DNA of 64,000 nt from the NCBI RefSeq assembly GCF_028993575.1, contig NZ_CP118615.1:3286001-3350000 (forward strand), written 5' to 3'. The position numbers and the translations under genes were made by a program. The notes below the pieces were generated by a model. The model saw nothing but the letters and a program-made list of their open reading frames with translations, was not told the DNA's origin and ran no database searches. Numbering within the stretch: position 1 is the first letter of the stretch; every line of letters begins with the position of its first letter. Source of the DNA: Micromonospora cathayae (GTDB taxonomy: Bacteria; Actinomycetota; Actinomycetes; Mycobacteriales; Micromonosporaceae). Of this stretch, positions 49,691 to 57,660 are shown in pieces.

Positions 49691-50794
49691 TCAGCGGAAG
49701 GTGACCTCCGGGTAGGCGGGGTGCGGGCCGTCGAGCAGCGGCGCGGGCCGGGACCGCAGGTGCCGGTCGAGGAACGCGGCCACGTACTCCCGGGTGAGCA
49801 GCAGCTGCCGGTCGGCCGGGATCGGGCCGGGGTCGATGCCGAGCTGCGCGCCCAGCACCGGCCGGTCGGTGAACGACATGTGCCCGCTGCCGGCGACGGT
49901 CAGCCAGCGCTTCCAGCCGGTGAACGCGGGCCAGTCGCGCAGCCAGCTGTGGTCGGCCGGCCGGTCCGCGCCGACCAGCAGCACCGGCTCGTCGGTGCCG
50001 GTCGGCGTGAACAGCGTGCCGTCCAGGTCGGCGGCGGCGTCCAGCCGGGGTTCCACGGCGAGACCGCGTACCGCCGACGCGCCGCCGATGGAGTGGCCGA
50101 CCATCGCGACCCGGTCCCGGTCCACGAAGCCCCGCCACACCGGGCGCGGCCCGGTCAGCCGGTCCAGCAGGAACGACGCGTCGGCCGTGCGTCCCGCGAT
50201 CACCTTCGCCGCGGTGTCCGGGCCCCACTCGTCGCAGGCCAGGCAGTCGACCACCCGGCCGTCGGGGAACTCCACCCCGCGCGCCTCGTACGGGTGGTCG
50301 AGGCCGGCGACCAGGTAGCCCCGGCTGGCGAGGTCCTCGGCCAGCCCGGTCAGCGACTCCCGGCTGAGCGAGAAACCGGGGGAGAGCAGCACCAGCGGCC
50401 AGCCGTGCCGGTTCGGCCGCACCGGCACGTCCCGCCGGGCGTGGGTACGGACCGTGGTGAGCACGTCCGGGGGCAGCGGCAGCCCCTCCGCCTCGACGAT
50501 CTTCGCCGACACGCCGGCGGTGGTGTAGGGGGCGGGCCGACCGGCACCGGTCGCCGCCGGGTACCACAGCGACACCATCAGCTCCCGGGGCCGTTCCGGC
50601 CGCCACGGGTCGGGCCGGTCGTGGTCGGTCAGGTGCAGCCAGGTGGTGCCGACCGGGTGCGGGCCGGTCGGCGCGGGCAGGGCCAGCGCGGGCACCGCCG
50701 GGGGCGCGGCGGTGACCGCGCCGCCGGCGGCCAGGGTCGCCGTCAGAGCCAGGAGTACGGCGACCGCCCGACCGCCGTGACGTGAGGTCATCAT
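49691..50794 (-). CDS. Secreted alpha/beta hydrolase, PAF-acetylhydrolase-like
   Basis: 367 residues from ATG 50794 (ATG 50791 adjacent). Signal peptide AVAVLLALTATLAAGGAVTAAPP. Then VGTTWLHLTDHDRPDPW, RELMVSLWYPA, LVLLSPGFSLSRES, nucleophile elbow VAMVGHSIGGASAV, an Asp in AAADLDGTLFTP and the late GSGHMSFTD histidine. These fit the lipase/platelet-activating-factor acetylhydrolase group. Natural substrate unknown. It converges on the response regulator gene with a 4 bp gap. Confidence 0.85.
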   Translation of the reverse strand: MMTSRHGGRAVAVLLALTATLAAGGAVTAAPPAVPALALPAPTGPHPVGTTWLHLTDHDRPDPWRPERPRELMVSLWYPAATGAGRPAPYTTAGVSAKIVEAEGLPLPPDVLTTVRTHARRDVPVRPNRHGWPLVLLSPGFSLSRESLTGLAEDLASRGYLVAGLDHPYEARGVEFPDGRVVDCLACDEWGPDTAAKVIAGRTADASFLLDRLTGPRPVWRGFVDRDRVAMVGHSIGGASAVRGLAVEPRLDAAADLDGTLFTPTGTDEPVLLVGADRPADHSWLRDWPAFTGWKRWLTVAGSGHMSFTDRPVLGAQLGIDPGPIPADRQLLLTREYVAAFLDRHLRSRPAPLLDGPHPAYPEVTFR

Positions 50795-50944
50795 GCCGGC
50801 ACGCTACGGTCCGGGGGTCCGGTCGCACCGCCACCGGACGGCACAGGCCCACCCTGACCTTCGTCAGTCCGCACCGGCGTTCCCGGGGCCGCAGCCCCCG
50901 GCGGGTCCCCGGCGTCGTCGGACCGGCCCGGCCAGGCGGGTCGG

Positions 50945-51017
50945 CCCGGTCAGGCAGGGCGGCCCGGTCAGGCAGGGCGGCGTGGTCAGGCAGGGCGGCC
51001 CCGGCCAGGCGGGTCGG
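50945..51017. repeat. 18-bp tandem repeats between hydrolase and P450 genes
   Basis: CCCGGTCAGGCAGGGCGG occurs at 50945 and 50963, with a near copy at 50981 and more diverged units on both sides. It fills the middle of the 247-bp gap between the hydrolase start and the P450 stop; nothing else is seen there apart from the hairpin at 51026. Confidence 0.85.
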
Positions 51018-51025
51018 CCGGTCAG

Positions 51026-51071
51026 CCGGACACCTTCCTGGTCAGGCGGGGCGGACCAGGAAGGTGTCCGG
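51026..51071 (-). terminator. 17-bp perfect hairpin embedding the P450 stop codon
   Basis: CCGGACACCTTCCTGGT (51026-51042) is the exact complement of 51055-51071, with a 12-nt loop. The right-hand arm encodes PDTFLV, the end of the P450, and the stop codon (51044-51042) falls at the loop border. It is probably the intrinsic terminator of the P450 transcript. Confidence 0.8.
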
Positions 51072-52214
51072 CATCCGGAAGGTGAGGTTGTCCGGGCACC
51101 ACGGTGGCCGGACCACCCGCACCCCGGCCAGCAGCTCCGCCGTCCGGGCGACCACCACCGCCGCCTCCATCCGGGCCAGGTGCGCCCCGACGCAGCGGTG
51201 CGCGCCCGCGCCGAACGCCAGGTGCCGGCGGGAGCCACGCTGGCCCGGCAGGAACCGGGCCGGTTCGGCGACCACCGCCGGGTCGCGGCCGGCCCGGGCC
51301 AGCCAGAGCACCACGCTGGTGCCCCGGCGCACCGGGGTCCCGTCCAGGGTGGTGTCCATCCCGGCGACCCGCCGCCAGGTGACGATCGGCGGCTCCAGCC
51401 GCAGCCCCTCCTCGACCACGTCGGCGACCGGCACCGTGCCGGCCCGCAGCCCGGCCAGCACCGCCGGCTCACCGGTCAGCCGGTGCAGCAGCAGGGTGAG
51501 GAACTGGGAGGTGGTCTCCTGCCCCGCCACCAGCAGGAAGAACAGCGCGCCGACCAGCACGTCCGGCGGGTGGCCGGCGGCCCGCAGCCGGGCGGCCAGC
51601 CCACCACCGGTGGCGGCGAACTCCCGGAGCACCCGGTGGAACCGGCCCACCTCGACCGCCAGGGTCTGCTGCCGGTCGGCGTCCAGCGGGGCCCAGAAGA
51701 GTTCCAGGGCGGCCCGGGCGAACGCCTTGACCGCGCCCACCGGGGCGTCCGGCAGCTCGACCAGCCGGGCCAGCACCAGCAGCGGCAGGTCGGCGGCGAG
51801 CCCGGCGTACAGGTCGACGGTCTGCCCGGCGGCCAGTCCGGCGGCGAGCCGGGCCACCCGGGTGTCGACCAGGTCGGTCAGCCAGGGCTGTTGGGCGGCG
51901 ACCCGCTGCGGGTGCAGCGCCTCGGCGACCAGCGCCCGGATGCCGGGGTGGCTCGGGCCGGAGTTGTTGGCGAGCGTCGGCGGCAGCCGGAACCGGTGCC
52001 CGGCGAGGATCCGCAACGCGGCCACCGGGATCGGGGTGACCGCGTCGAGCGCGTTGTCGGGCCGCCAGGTGACCGGGTCGGCGAGCACCTGCCGGACCAG
52101 GGCGTGCCGGGTGACCAGCAGGTGCTCGACCCCGAGGTGGTCGGTGACGGTCGTGGTGGCGGGCCCGTCGGCGTCCAGGGCCGGACCCCAGGCCCGGAAC
52201 AGCGCTGCGGTCAT
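51042..52214 (-). CDS. Cytochrome P450
   Basis: 390 residues from ATG 52214, which overlaps the methyltransferase stop as ATGA. Soluble bacterial P450: I-helix FFLLVAGQETTSQFLTLLL with the oxygen-activating Glu-Thr pair, K-helix EEGLRLEPPIVTWRR (ExxR), and heme-binding FGAGAHRCVGAHLAR with Cys near residue 340. The I-helix has AGQETT, as in many actinobacterial P450s. No ferredoxin or biosynthetic cluster is nearby, so the substrate is open. Confidence 0.94.
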   Translation of the reverse strand: MTAALFRAWGPALDADGPATTTVTDHLGVEHLLVTRHALVRQVLADPVTWRPDNALDAVTPIPVAALRILAGHRFRLPPTLANNSGPSHPGIRALVAEALHPQRVAAQQPWLTDLVDTRVARLAAGLAAGQTVDLYAGLAADLPLLVLARLVELPDAPVGAVKAFARAALELFWAPLDADRQQTLAVEVGRFHRVLREFAATGGGLAARLRAAGHPPDVLVGALFFLLVAGQETTSQFLTLLLHRLTGEPAVLAGLRAGTVPVADVVEEGLRLEPPIVTWRRVAGMDTTLDGTPVRRGTSVVLWLARAGRDPAVVAEPARFLPGQRGSRRHLAFGAGAHRCVGAHLARMEAAVVVARTAELLAGVRVVRPPWCPDNLTFRMPDTFLVRPA

Positions 52215-52882
52215 GCGTCGGCGCGGGGACGGCCGGGGTTCAGTTCCCAGACGGTGGTGTGCCGGACCGACACGCTCTCCAACGCCGGCGGCACCGGGAC
52301 GTCGTACCCGGCCAGCTCGGTGAACCGTTCCCGGGGCAGGAAGGCCCGACCCGGGTCGCCGACCAGCACCCGCGCCCCGGCCCGGGTGGCACGCAGCAGG
52401 AAACGCAGCATCCGGTTGGCCATCGCCGCGCTGTAGAAGACGTCCCCGGCGAGCACCACCTCGGCCGTCCCGGCGTCCGGTTCGTCGAGGACGTCGCCCA
52501 GTTCGGCGTCGACGCGTACCCCGTTGGCCTCGGCGTTGAGCGCGACGGCGGCGACGGCCCGTTCGTCGATCTCCACCGCGCGGACGCTGGTCGCGCCGGC
52601 CCGGGCGGCGGCGACGGCGACCAGGCCGGAGCCGGACGCCAGGTCGAGCACCCGCCGGCCGGCGACGGTCTGCGGATGGTCCAGCACGTACCGGGCCAGG
52701 GCCTGCCCGCCGGCCCAGGCGAAGGCCCAGAACGGCGGCGGCTGGGAACTGCGGAACTCGCCCTCGGTCAGCTCCCACAGCCCGATCGGCTCGTCGGCCT
52801 GGTGCAGCCGGACCTCGGGCACGAACGCCACCGGGGTGAGCCGGGCGTGCAGCCGGACGAAGGCCGTGGAGATCTCGGACAT
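52211..52882 (-). CDS. Class I methyltransferase (ETFB-lysine/NNMT-like)
   Basis: 223 residues from ATG 52882 (52909 possible). SAM site: VLDLASGSGLVAVAAARAGA, VRAVEIDERAVAAVALNAEANG, and VVLAGDVFYSAAMANRML, the DVFY motif shared with protein-lysine methyltransferases of the METTL20/EtfB type. The N-terminus PEVRLHQADEPIGLWEL also fits that group. Coupled to the P450 by a 4-base overlap. The target (protein or small molecule) is not known. Confidence 0.82.
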   Translation of the reverse strand: MSEISTAFVRLHARLTPVAFVPEVRLHQADEPIGLWELTEGEFRSSQPPPFWAFAWAGGQALARYVLDHPQTVAGRRVLDLASGSGLVAVAAARAGATSVRAVEIDERAVAAVALNAEANGVRVDAELGDVLDEPDAGTAEVVLAGDVFYSAAMANRMLRFLLRATRAGARVLVGDPGRAFLPRERFTELAGYDVPVPPALESVSVRHTTVWELNPGRPRADA

Positions 52883-53063
52883 CCGGTGATTCTGCCCCGG
52901 CCCCGCCAACCGGCGTGTCGCGGGTCGCCGGTGACCGGTTCACCACCCCGGGTGAGATCACCCCCGATGGTTGCCGCCAGGTGCGAACTGACCCGGCTGT
53001 CGCCGTCCCGGTGCCGCCCCTAGCGTCGGGGTACGGGACGGCACGACCGGGAGGAACGAGACG

Positions 53064-53969
53064 GTGGCAGCGGTGTGGCGGCGGTACGCGGCCCGGTTCG
53101 GGGTGCTGGCGGTCGGGCTGGTGGTGGCGGTACCCGGCCTGCCCGCCCCGGCGAGGGCGGACTTCGCCACCATCCTGGAGGGGCTGCCGGACCGGTTGGG
53201 CACCGACCGGGTCGAGACGGTCACCGCGGTCGTCTCCCGCGACGACGCCGGCGGCTGCCTCCGGGTCCGCTGGTCGATGCTGCTCACCGTCCGGGGGCTA
53301 CGGCTGGACCAGGTACGGATGGACCGGGTCGAGTCCGACGGCCCGTTCCCGGTGCAGGTGCGGGTGGCGGGGTCGGCGGCCCGGCTCACCGATCGGCGGC
53401 CCGACCCGGGCACCCTCTGCCCCGGCCGGACGGTCACCGCCCGGTACCGGTTGGCGCTGGCCGGGGACGTCACGGGGGGACGCGTCACGCTGACCGCCGA
53501 GGCGTACGACGAGGGGTCGCGGCTGCTGGCCCGGCAGACCGCGACCCGGAACGTGGCCGGCCCGTCGGCCCCGGAGCCGACCGACGGCCCGGCTGTCCCG
53601 GACCCGGCCGAGGCGGACCCGGATGGGGCGGACCCGGATGGGGCGGACCCGGATGGGGCGGACCCCGTCGACCCGGGCCTGGCCGCTGACGGGGAGCCGG
53701 CCGATCCGACCGACGTGGTCGATCCGACCGACGTGCCGGGCGAGGCTGCCGGGTCGACTGCCGGGCCGGCTGCCGGGACGGGTGGTCGGGTGGTCGCGGA
53801 GCCGGCAGGGTCGACCGGCGGCTTCGGCGTGGTACAGGCGGCGTTCCTGCTGGGCGGGCTGCTGGTCTTCCTGGGGGTCGGCCTGCTGCTGCGGATGCGT
53901 CAGGTGCTGGGCCGGACCGCCGACGAACCGGCATTTGATCGACCCTTTACAAAGTATGAGTCCTTGTAA
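53064..53969 (+). CDS. Secreted, C-terminally membrane-anchored protein of unknown function
   Basis: 301 residues from GTG 53064 (GGAGGAACG upstream). Signal peptide RFGVLAVGLVVAVPGLPAPARA, then a beta-rich domain of about 130 residues with two cysteines (GGCLRVRWSML and TLCPGRTVTARY), an Asp/Pro linker with three DPDGA units, and a C-terminal helix (VVQAAFLLGGLLVFLGVGLLL) with an Arg-containing tail. The topology is a cell-surface protein held by a single helix. No family recognised. Confidence 0.75.
   Translation: MAAVWRRYAARFGVLAVGLVVAVPGLPAPARADFATILEGLPDRLGTDRVETVTAVVSRDDAGGCLRVRWSMLLTVRGLRLDQVRMDRVESDGPFPVQVRVAGSAARLTDRRPDPGTLCPGRTVTARYRLALAGDVTGGRVTLTAEAYDEGSRLLARQTATRNVAGPSAPEPTDGPAVPDPAEADPDGADPDGADPDGADPVDPGLAADGEPADPTDVVDPTDVPGEAAGSTAGPAAGTGGRVVAEPAGSTGGFGVVQAAFLLGGLLVFLGVGLLLRMRQVLGRTADEPAFDRPFTKYESL
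53616..53660. repeat. Three 15-bp tandem repeats
   Basis: GACCCGGATGGGGCG repeats three times without change and encodes DPDGA in the linker of the 53064 protein. Confidence 0.9.
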
Positions 53970-53971
53970 AG
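53945..53971. promoter_or_regulatory. 8-bp inverted repeat upstream of alkB
   Basis: CTTTACAA (53945-53952) and TTGTAAAG (53964-53971) are perfect complements with an 11-nt spacer, in an AT-rich patch that includes the stop of the 53064 gene. It lies 52 bp before the alkB start and has the size of a TetR-type operator; a TetR gene is at 55857. No matching site precedes the TetR gene itself. Confidence 0.5.
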
Positions 53972-54022
53972 AGAAGTGATCCGTGCCACAGTCGGAGGGC
54001 AGCCGCTCATCGGAGGTTGGCC

Positions 54023-55315
54023 ATGGCCGACGGCATCGACGCGCGCCCCCACCCCGTCCGCTGGCGGGATCCCCGCCGGCTGTTCTGGCCGCTCGCGCTA
54101 CTCGTCCCGGCGCTGCCCTTCCTGAGCTGGTGGGTGTGGCACGCCACCGGCGGATGGTGGGCCTGGTGGCTGGCACCGGTGATCGTCTTCGGGGTGATCC
54201 CGGTGATCGACCTGCTGGTCGGCGACGACCGGCGCAACCCGCCGGAGGAGGCGGTGCCCCGCCTCGCCGCCGACGGCTACTACCGGTGGCTGACCTACCT
54301 CTACCTGCCCGCCCAGTACGCCGGCCTGGTGCTCGGCTGCGCGGTGTGGGTTCACGACGAGCCCGGCCCGCTCGGCGCGGCCGGCCTGGTCGCCACGCTC
54401 GGCGTGGTCAACGGCATCGCCATCAACACCGCACACGAACTGGGGCACAAACGGGAACGGGCGGAACGCCGGCTCGCCCGGATCGCGCTCGCCCCGACCG
54501 GGTACGGGCACTTCCAGGTCGAGCACAACCGGGGGCACCACGTACGGGTGGCCACCCCGGAGGACCCGGCCAGCTCCCGGCTGGGGGAGAGCTTCTGGGC
54601 GTTCTGGCCGCGTACCGTCCTCGGCGGCCTGCGGTCGGCCTGGCGGCTGGAGAGCGCCCGGCTCCGTCGACGCGGCGGCAGCCCCTGGACGTGGCGCAAC
54701 GACGTCCTCAACGCCTGGGCGCTGACCGTGCTGCTGGTCGGCGTGCTGGTGGCGGCCTTCGGCCCGGCGGTGCTGCCGTTGCTGGCGCTCCAGGCGGTGG
54801 TCGGCTTCTCCCTGCTCGAGGTGGTCAACTACGTGGAGCACTACGGCCTGGCCCGGCGGCGCACCCCGGCCGGCCGGTACGAGAAGGTCGATCCCCGGCA
54901 CAGCTGGAACAGCGACCGTACCGTCACCAACGTCTTCCTCTTCCAGCTCCAGCGGCACAGCGACCACCACGCCAACCCGCTCCGGCGGTACCAGACGCTG
55001 CGCAGCTTCGACGCGTCACCGCAGTTGCCCGCCGGGTACGCCACCATGGTGGTCGCCGCGCTGGTGCCACCGCTTTGGCGGCGGGTGATGGACCCGCGCG
55101 TCCTGGCCCACTACGGGGGCGACCGGTCCCGGGCCAACGTGCGCCCACCCCGCACCGGTCGGTCCGGTGACCGCGACGGCCGGTTCCGCCGCCGTCGGGG
55201 TCAGGAGCCGGGGGTCCAGGCCGGGTCGCGGCCGAACGCGGCCAGCAGCCGGTCCTGCTCGTCGGCGTCGGCCGGCACGTCCACCCCGGAGCGGACCAGG
55301 TTCCCCTCCTGGTAG
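54023..55315 (+). CDS. alkB: Alkane 1-monooxygenase (AlkB-type di-iron membrane hydroxylase)
   Basis: 430 residues from ATG 54023 (GGAGG 7 nt upstream). Membrane di-iron enzyme that oxidises n-alkanes at the terminal carbon. The three histidine boxes are HELGHK (about 137), HNRGHH (about 168) and LQRHSDHH (about 309), plus NYVEHYGL, the AlkB signature. Six membrane helices. No rubredoxin gene follows. The last 38 codons, an Arg/Ser-rich tail, overlap the convergent 55201 gene by 115 bp and look like run-on sequence. Confidence 0.92.
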   Translation: MADGIDARPHPVRWRDPRRLFWPLALLVPALPFLSWWVWHATGGWWAWWLAPVIVFGVIPVIDLLVGDDRRNPPEEAVPRLAADGYYRWLTYLYLPAQYAGLVLGCAVWVHDEPGPLGAAGLVATLGVVNGIAINTAHELGHKRERAERRLARIALAPTGYGHFQVEHNRGHHVRVATPEDPASSRLGESFWAFWPRTVLGGLRSAWRLESARLRRRGGSPWTWRNDVLNAWALTVLLVGVLVAAFGPAVLPLLALQAVVGFSLLEVVNYVEHYGLARRRTPAGRYEKVDPRHSWNSDRTVTNVFLFQLQRHSDHHANPLRRYQTLRSFDASPQLPAGYATMVVAALVPPLWRRVMDPRVLAHYGGDRSRANVRPPRTGRSGDRDGRFRRRRGQEPGVQAGSRPNAASSRSCSSASAGTSTPERTRFPSW

Positions 55316-55782
55316 TCGGAGACCCGCTCGGTGAACCACCGGCCGCACTCGTGCACCAGCGCGTCGTCCAGCCGGGGGTCCGCGCCGATCGCCACCGCCA
55401 GGTCCCACCCGTGGACGAGATGCTCGGCGAGCAGTTGGTGGAGGTACTCCCGGGCGGGTGTCGGACCGGCCGACAGCGCGACCGTCCGGTCCAGCGTCCC
55501 CGGTTCGCTGGCCGCCCGCTCGGCCTGCCGGGCCGCGTCCCGGGCCGCGTCCACCGGGTCCGGGCCGAGTTGGTCACCGGTGAGCCGGTCACCGACCGAC
55601 TCGACGGTCGCGCCCCCGAGCAGCGGCACCGCCCACCGTTCCTCGGTCACCACGTGGTTGACCAGCGCGCGGACGTCCCACGCCGGGCAGGGCGTCGGGT
55701 CCGACCACTGTCGCGGCCCGACCCGACCGACCCGGTCGGTGAACTCCGCCAGGCTGCGTCGGTACGTCTCCAGCAGGTCCAT
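55201..55782 (-). CDS. TIGR03086-type DinB-like metal-binding protein (maleylpyruvate isomerase fold)
   Basis: 193 residues from ATG 55782. Four-helix DinB/MDMPI fold: TDRVGRVGPRQWSDPTPCPAWDVRALVNHVV with the TPCxxWDVxxLxxH motif and metal-ligand His, and EYLHQLLAEHLVHGWDLAVAIG with HxxxHxWD-type histidines. Family members bind one metal and include mycothiol-dependent isomerases and transferases; the reaction here is unknown. Confidence 0.87.
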   Translation of the reverse strand: MDLLETYRRSLAEFTDRVGRVGPRQWSDPTPCPAWDVRALVNHVVTEERWAVPLLGGATVESVGDRLTGDQLGPDPVDAARDAARQAERAASEPGTLDRTVALSAGPTPAREYLHQLLAEHLVHGWDLAVAIGADPRLDDALVHECGRWFTERVSDYQEGNLVRSGVDVPADADEQDRLLAAFGRDPAWTPGS

Positions 55783-55856
55783 GCCGCCGATTGTCCCGGT
55801 CGCCCGCGACGACGGGGGCCGTTCCGGCGACCTCGCGTCCGTGCGGCCCGGGGTGT

Positions 55857-56459
55857 TCAGTCCAGTTGGGCCGGGTCGAGGCCCAGTTCCCGGGCGGTGA
55901 CCAGGCGGATCCACTCGCCGAACTGGCGTCGGGTGATCACCCGGTGGTGCACCGCGAGCTGTACCGCGAGGCCGTCCATCACCGCGTGGATCCGCCAGGC
56001 CGCCCCGGCCGGGTCGGCGCACTCGAAGGTGCCGTCCTGCACGCCGGCCGAGATCACCTCGGCGAGGTCCTGACGCCAGCGCAGGTCCAGCCGGCGGCAG
56101 ACCTTCTCCAGCTCGGGGGTGCGCAGTGACTCCGACCAGCCGTCGATCCACAGCGACCACGAGGTGGACCGCCCGGCCGGGGTGTAGAGCCGAAGGATCT
56201 TCTTCAGCTTGGTCAGCGGCGGCGCGGCGGACCGGACCACGGTGTCCAGGCGGGCGAGGTCCTGCTCGACGGCGTACGCGAACGCCTGCTCCAGCAGCCG
56301 GTCCTTGGTGGCGAAGTGGTAGAAGACCAGCGCCTGGCTGACCCCGGCCGCCTGAGCCACGTCGGCGGTCCGGGTGTTCGCCAGGCCCCGTTCCACGATC
56401 ACGTCGCACGCCGTGCGCAGCAGGGCATCCAGGCGGATCTCGGCGGCACGTCTCGTCAC
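55857..56459 (-). CDS. TetR-family transcriptional regulator
   Basis: About 200 residues from GTG 56459 (GTG 56489 possible). N-terminal helix-turn-helix: RLDALLRTACDVIVERGLANTRTADVAQAAGVSQALVFYHF with ATKDRLLEQAF after it. The ligand domain (TSWSLWIDGWSESLRTPELEK) resembles the BetI-like C-terminal group. Possible targets are the AlkB gene on the other side of the DinB-like gene, or itself. No clear operator found at its start. Confidence 0.9.
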   Translation of the reverse strand: MTRRAAEIRLDALLRTACDVIVERGLANTRTADVAQAAGVSQALVFYHFATKDRLLEQAFAYAVEQDLARLDTVVRSAAPPLTKLKKILRLYTPAGRSTSWSLWIDGWSESLRTPELEKVCRRLDLRWRQDLAEVISAGVQDGTFECADPAGAAWRIHAVMDGLAVQLAVHHRVITRRQFGEWIRLVTARELGLDPAQLD

Positions 56460-56713
56460 GCGGCTACCGTAGCCTATCCGACCGCTCACGAGGAGTTACC
56501 GCTCCGGGCGGGTGGAGCGGACAGTCAGAACCCGGACAGAACCACCTGCCGCTCCTCGTCCCGGCCAGTCACCCAGGCTCCTAGGAAGCCTTGCCGAGAG
56601 TGACGATCTGGACCCGCGCCCACACCGTCCACCCCGGGCGCGCCCACCGCCATCCCGGACCGACAGCCCGGACGCCGCGTGAACGGGCGAAACGCGCCAG
56701 AAGGGCCCCCGAT

Positions 56714-56743
56714 TTGGCAAGCGTTCCCGGCCTCGGCTAGAGT
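56714..56743 (+). promoter_or_regulatory. Promoter of the tRNA Gly-Cys-Val cluster
   Basis: TTGGCA (56714-56719) and TAGAGT (56738-56743) with 18-nt spacing, 33 bp before the tRNA-Gly. The -10 and the next 35 bases are nearly the same as those before the second tRNA cluster. The rest of the 316-bp gap from 56460 holds nothing else recognised. Confidence 0.75.
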
Positions 56744-56775
56744 TCTCATCCGTCACCGGGAAACACCGGGGGCGT

Positions 56776-56848
56776 GCGGACGTAGCGCAGCTGGTAGCGC
56801 ATCACCTTGCCAAGGTGAGGGTCGCGGGTTCGAATCCCGTCGTCCGCT
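56776..56848 (+). tRNA. tRNA-Gly(GCC), copy 1
   Basis: 73 nt, acceptor GCGGACG/CGTCCGC, anticodon GCC at 56809-56811, T arm GGGTTCGAATC. CCA is not encoded. The tRNA is identical to the copy at 59814-59886. Confidence 0.97.
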
Positions 56849-56884
56849 CGGCGAGATGCCATCACGCATGTCGGGGGCAACCTC

Positions 56885-56955
56885 GGTGGAGTGGCCGAGA
56901 GGCGAGGCAACGGCCTGCAAAGCCGTGTACACGGGTTCAAATCCCGTCTCCACCT
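56885..56955 (+). tRNA. tRNA-Cys(GCA)
   Basis: 71 nt, acceptor GGTGGAG/CTCCACC, anticodon GCA at 56917-56919. No CCA encoded. It has no partner in the second tRNA cluster. Confidence 0.96.
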
Positions 56956-56968
56956 CGGCGTTAGACGA

Positions 56969-57043
56969 GGGCGATTGGCGCAGTGGGAGCGCGCTTCCTT
57001 GACACGGAAGAGGTCACTGGTTCAAACCCAGTATCGCCCACCA
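56969..57043 (+). tRNA. tRNA-Val(GAC), copy 1
   Basis: 75 nt including an encoded CCA (57041-57043), acceptor GGGCGAT/ATCGCCC, anticodon GAC at 57001-57003. Identical to the copy at 59908-59982. Confidence 0.97.
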
Positions 57044-57113
57044 GGTGAACGAACCCGTTGTCGGTCAATCCGGCAACGGGTTCGCTGTTTCCGGGGCCGT
57101 CCCGCAGGGCGGG

Positions 57114-57509
57114 TCAGCGTGCGACGCGGCCGGAGCCGCCGCAGGTCTCGCACATGGCGGAGCCGTGGTCGACGTCGGCGAACCCTTCCCCGGTGAAGGT
57201 GAGGGTGCGTTCCCGTCGGTTCGTCCAGCCCCGTCCCTGGCACCGGATGCAGAGCACCGTCACCTCGTCCGGTAGGCGGGGGCCGGGCAGCTTCGGTTCC
57301 CGCCCGAGCACGCGCCGTACCCGGTCGGCGAGTCGACCGTTCCCGGCGGCGGGGCGGTGGCCGTCGCGGAGGATGCGCCGGCCGTCGGGCAGGAAACGCC
57401 GCTCGTCCCGGGGCGGCGGGGAGCCGGCGCGGGCGCGTCGACGTCGCCGGGCCACGACCAGCCCCGCCACCAGCAGCAGCAACCCGCTGGCCAGCACGGC
57501 CCAGACCAT
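57114..57509 (-). CDS. Membrane-anchored DnaJ-type zinc-finger protein
   Basis: 131 residues from ATG 57509 (GAGGAG 6 nt upstream). One N-terminal helix (VWAVLASGLLLLVAGLVVA), a basic Arg-rich linker, and at the C-terminus two CxxCxGxG motifs: CIRCQGRGWTNRRE and CETCGGSGRV, as in the zinc-binding region of DnaJ. There is no J domain. It may bind unfolded peptides or another zinc-dependent partner. It is divergent from the 57661 gene by 151 bp and both lie between the duplicated tRNAs. Confidence 0.75.
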   Translation of the reverse strand: MVWAVLASGLLLLVAGLVVARRRRRARAGSPPPRDERRFLPDGRRILRDGHRPAAGNGRLADRVRRVLGREPKLPGPRLPDEVTVLCIRCQGRGWTNRRERTLTFTGEGFADVDHGSAMCETCGGSGRVAR

Positions 57510-57660
57510 GAGGGCTCCTCGCAGTCGACGACGGGGACCGGACAACTCTAGGCCCGGTACCGGCCGGTCGCGGACGGTGGTCTTCTCGTTTCGCCAGGTG
57601 CCTGGTTAACTGCGAATTCGATCCTGGATCCTGCCACTGTGGAAGGCGGCGCCCTGCCCC

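Noticed and set aside
51042..52882. Natural-product biosynthetic cluster around the P450 and methyltransferase
   Set aside because: No synthase, carrier protein or regulator of a secondary-metabolite cluster is nearby; the pair alone is not enough.
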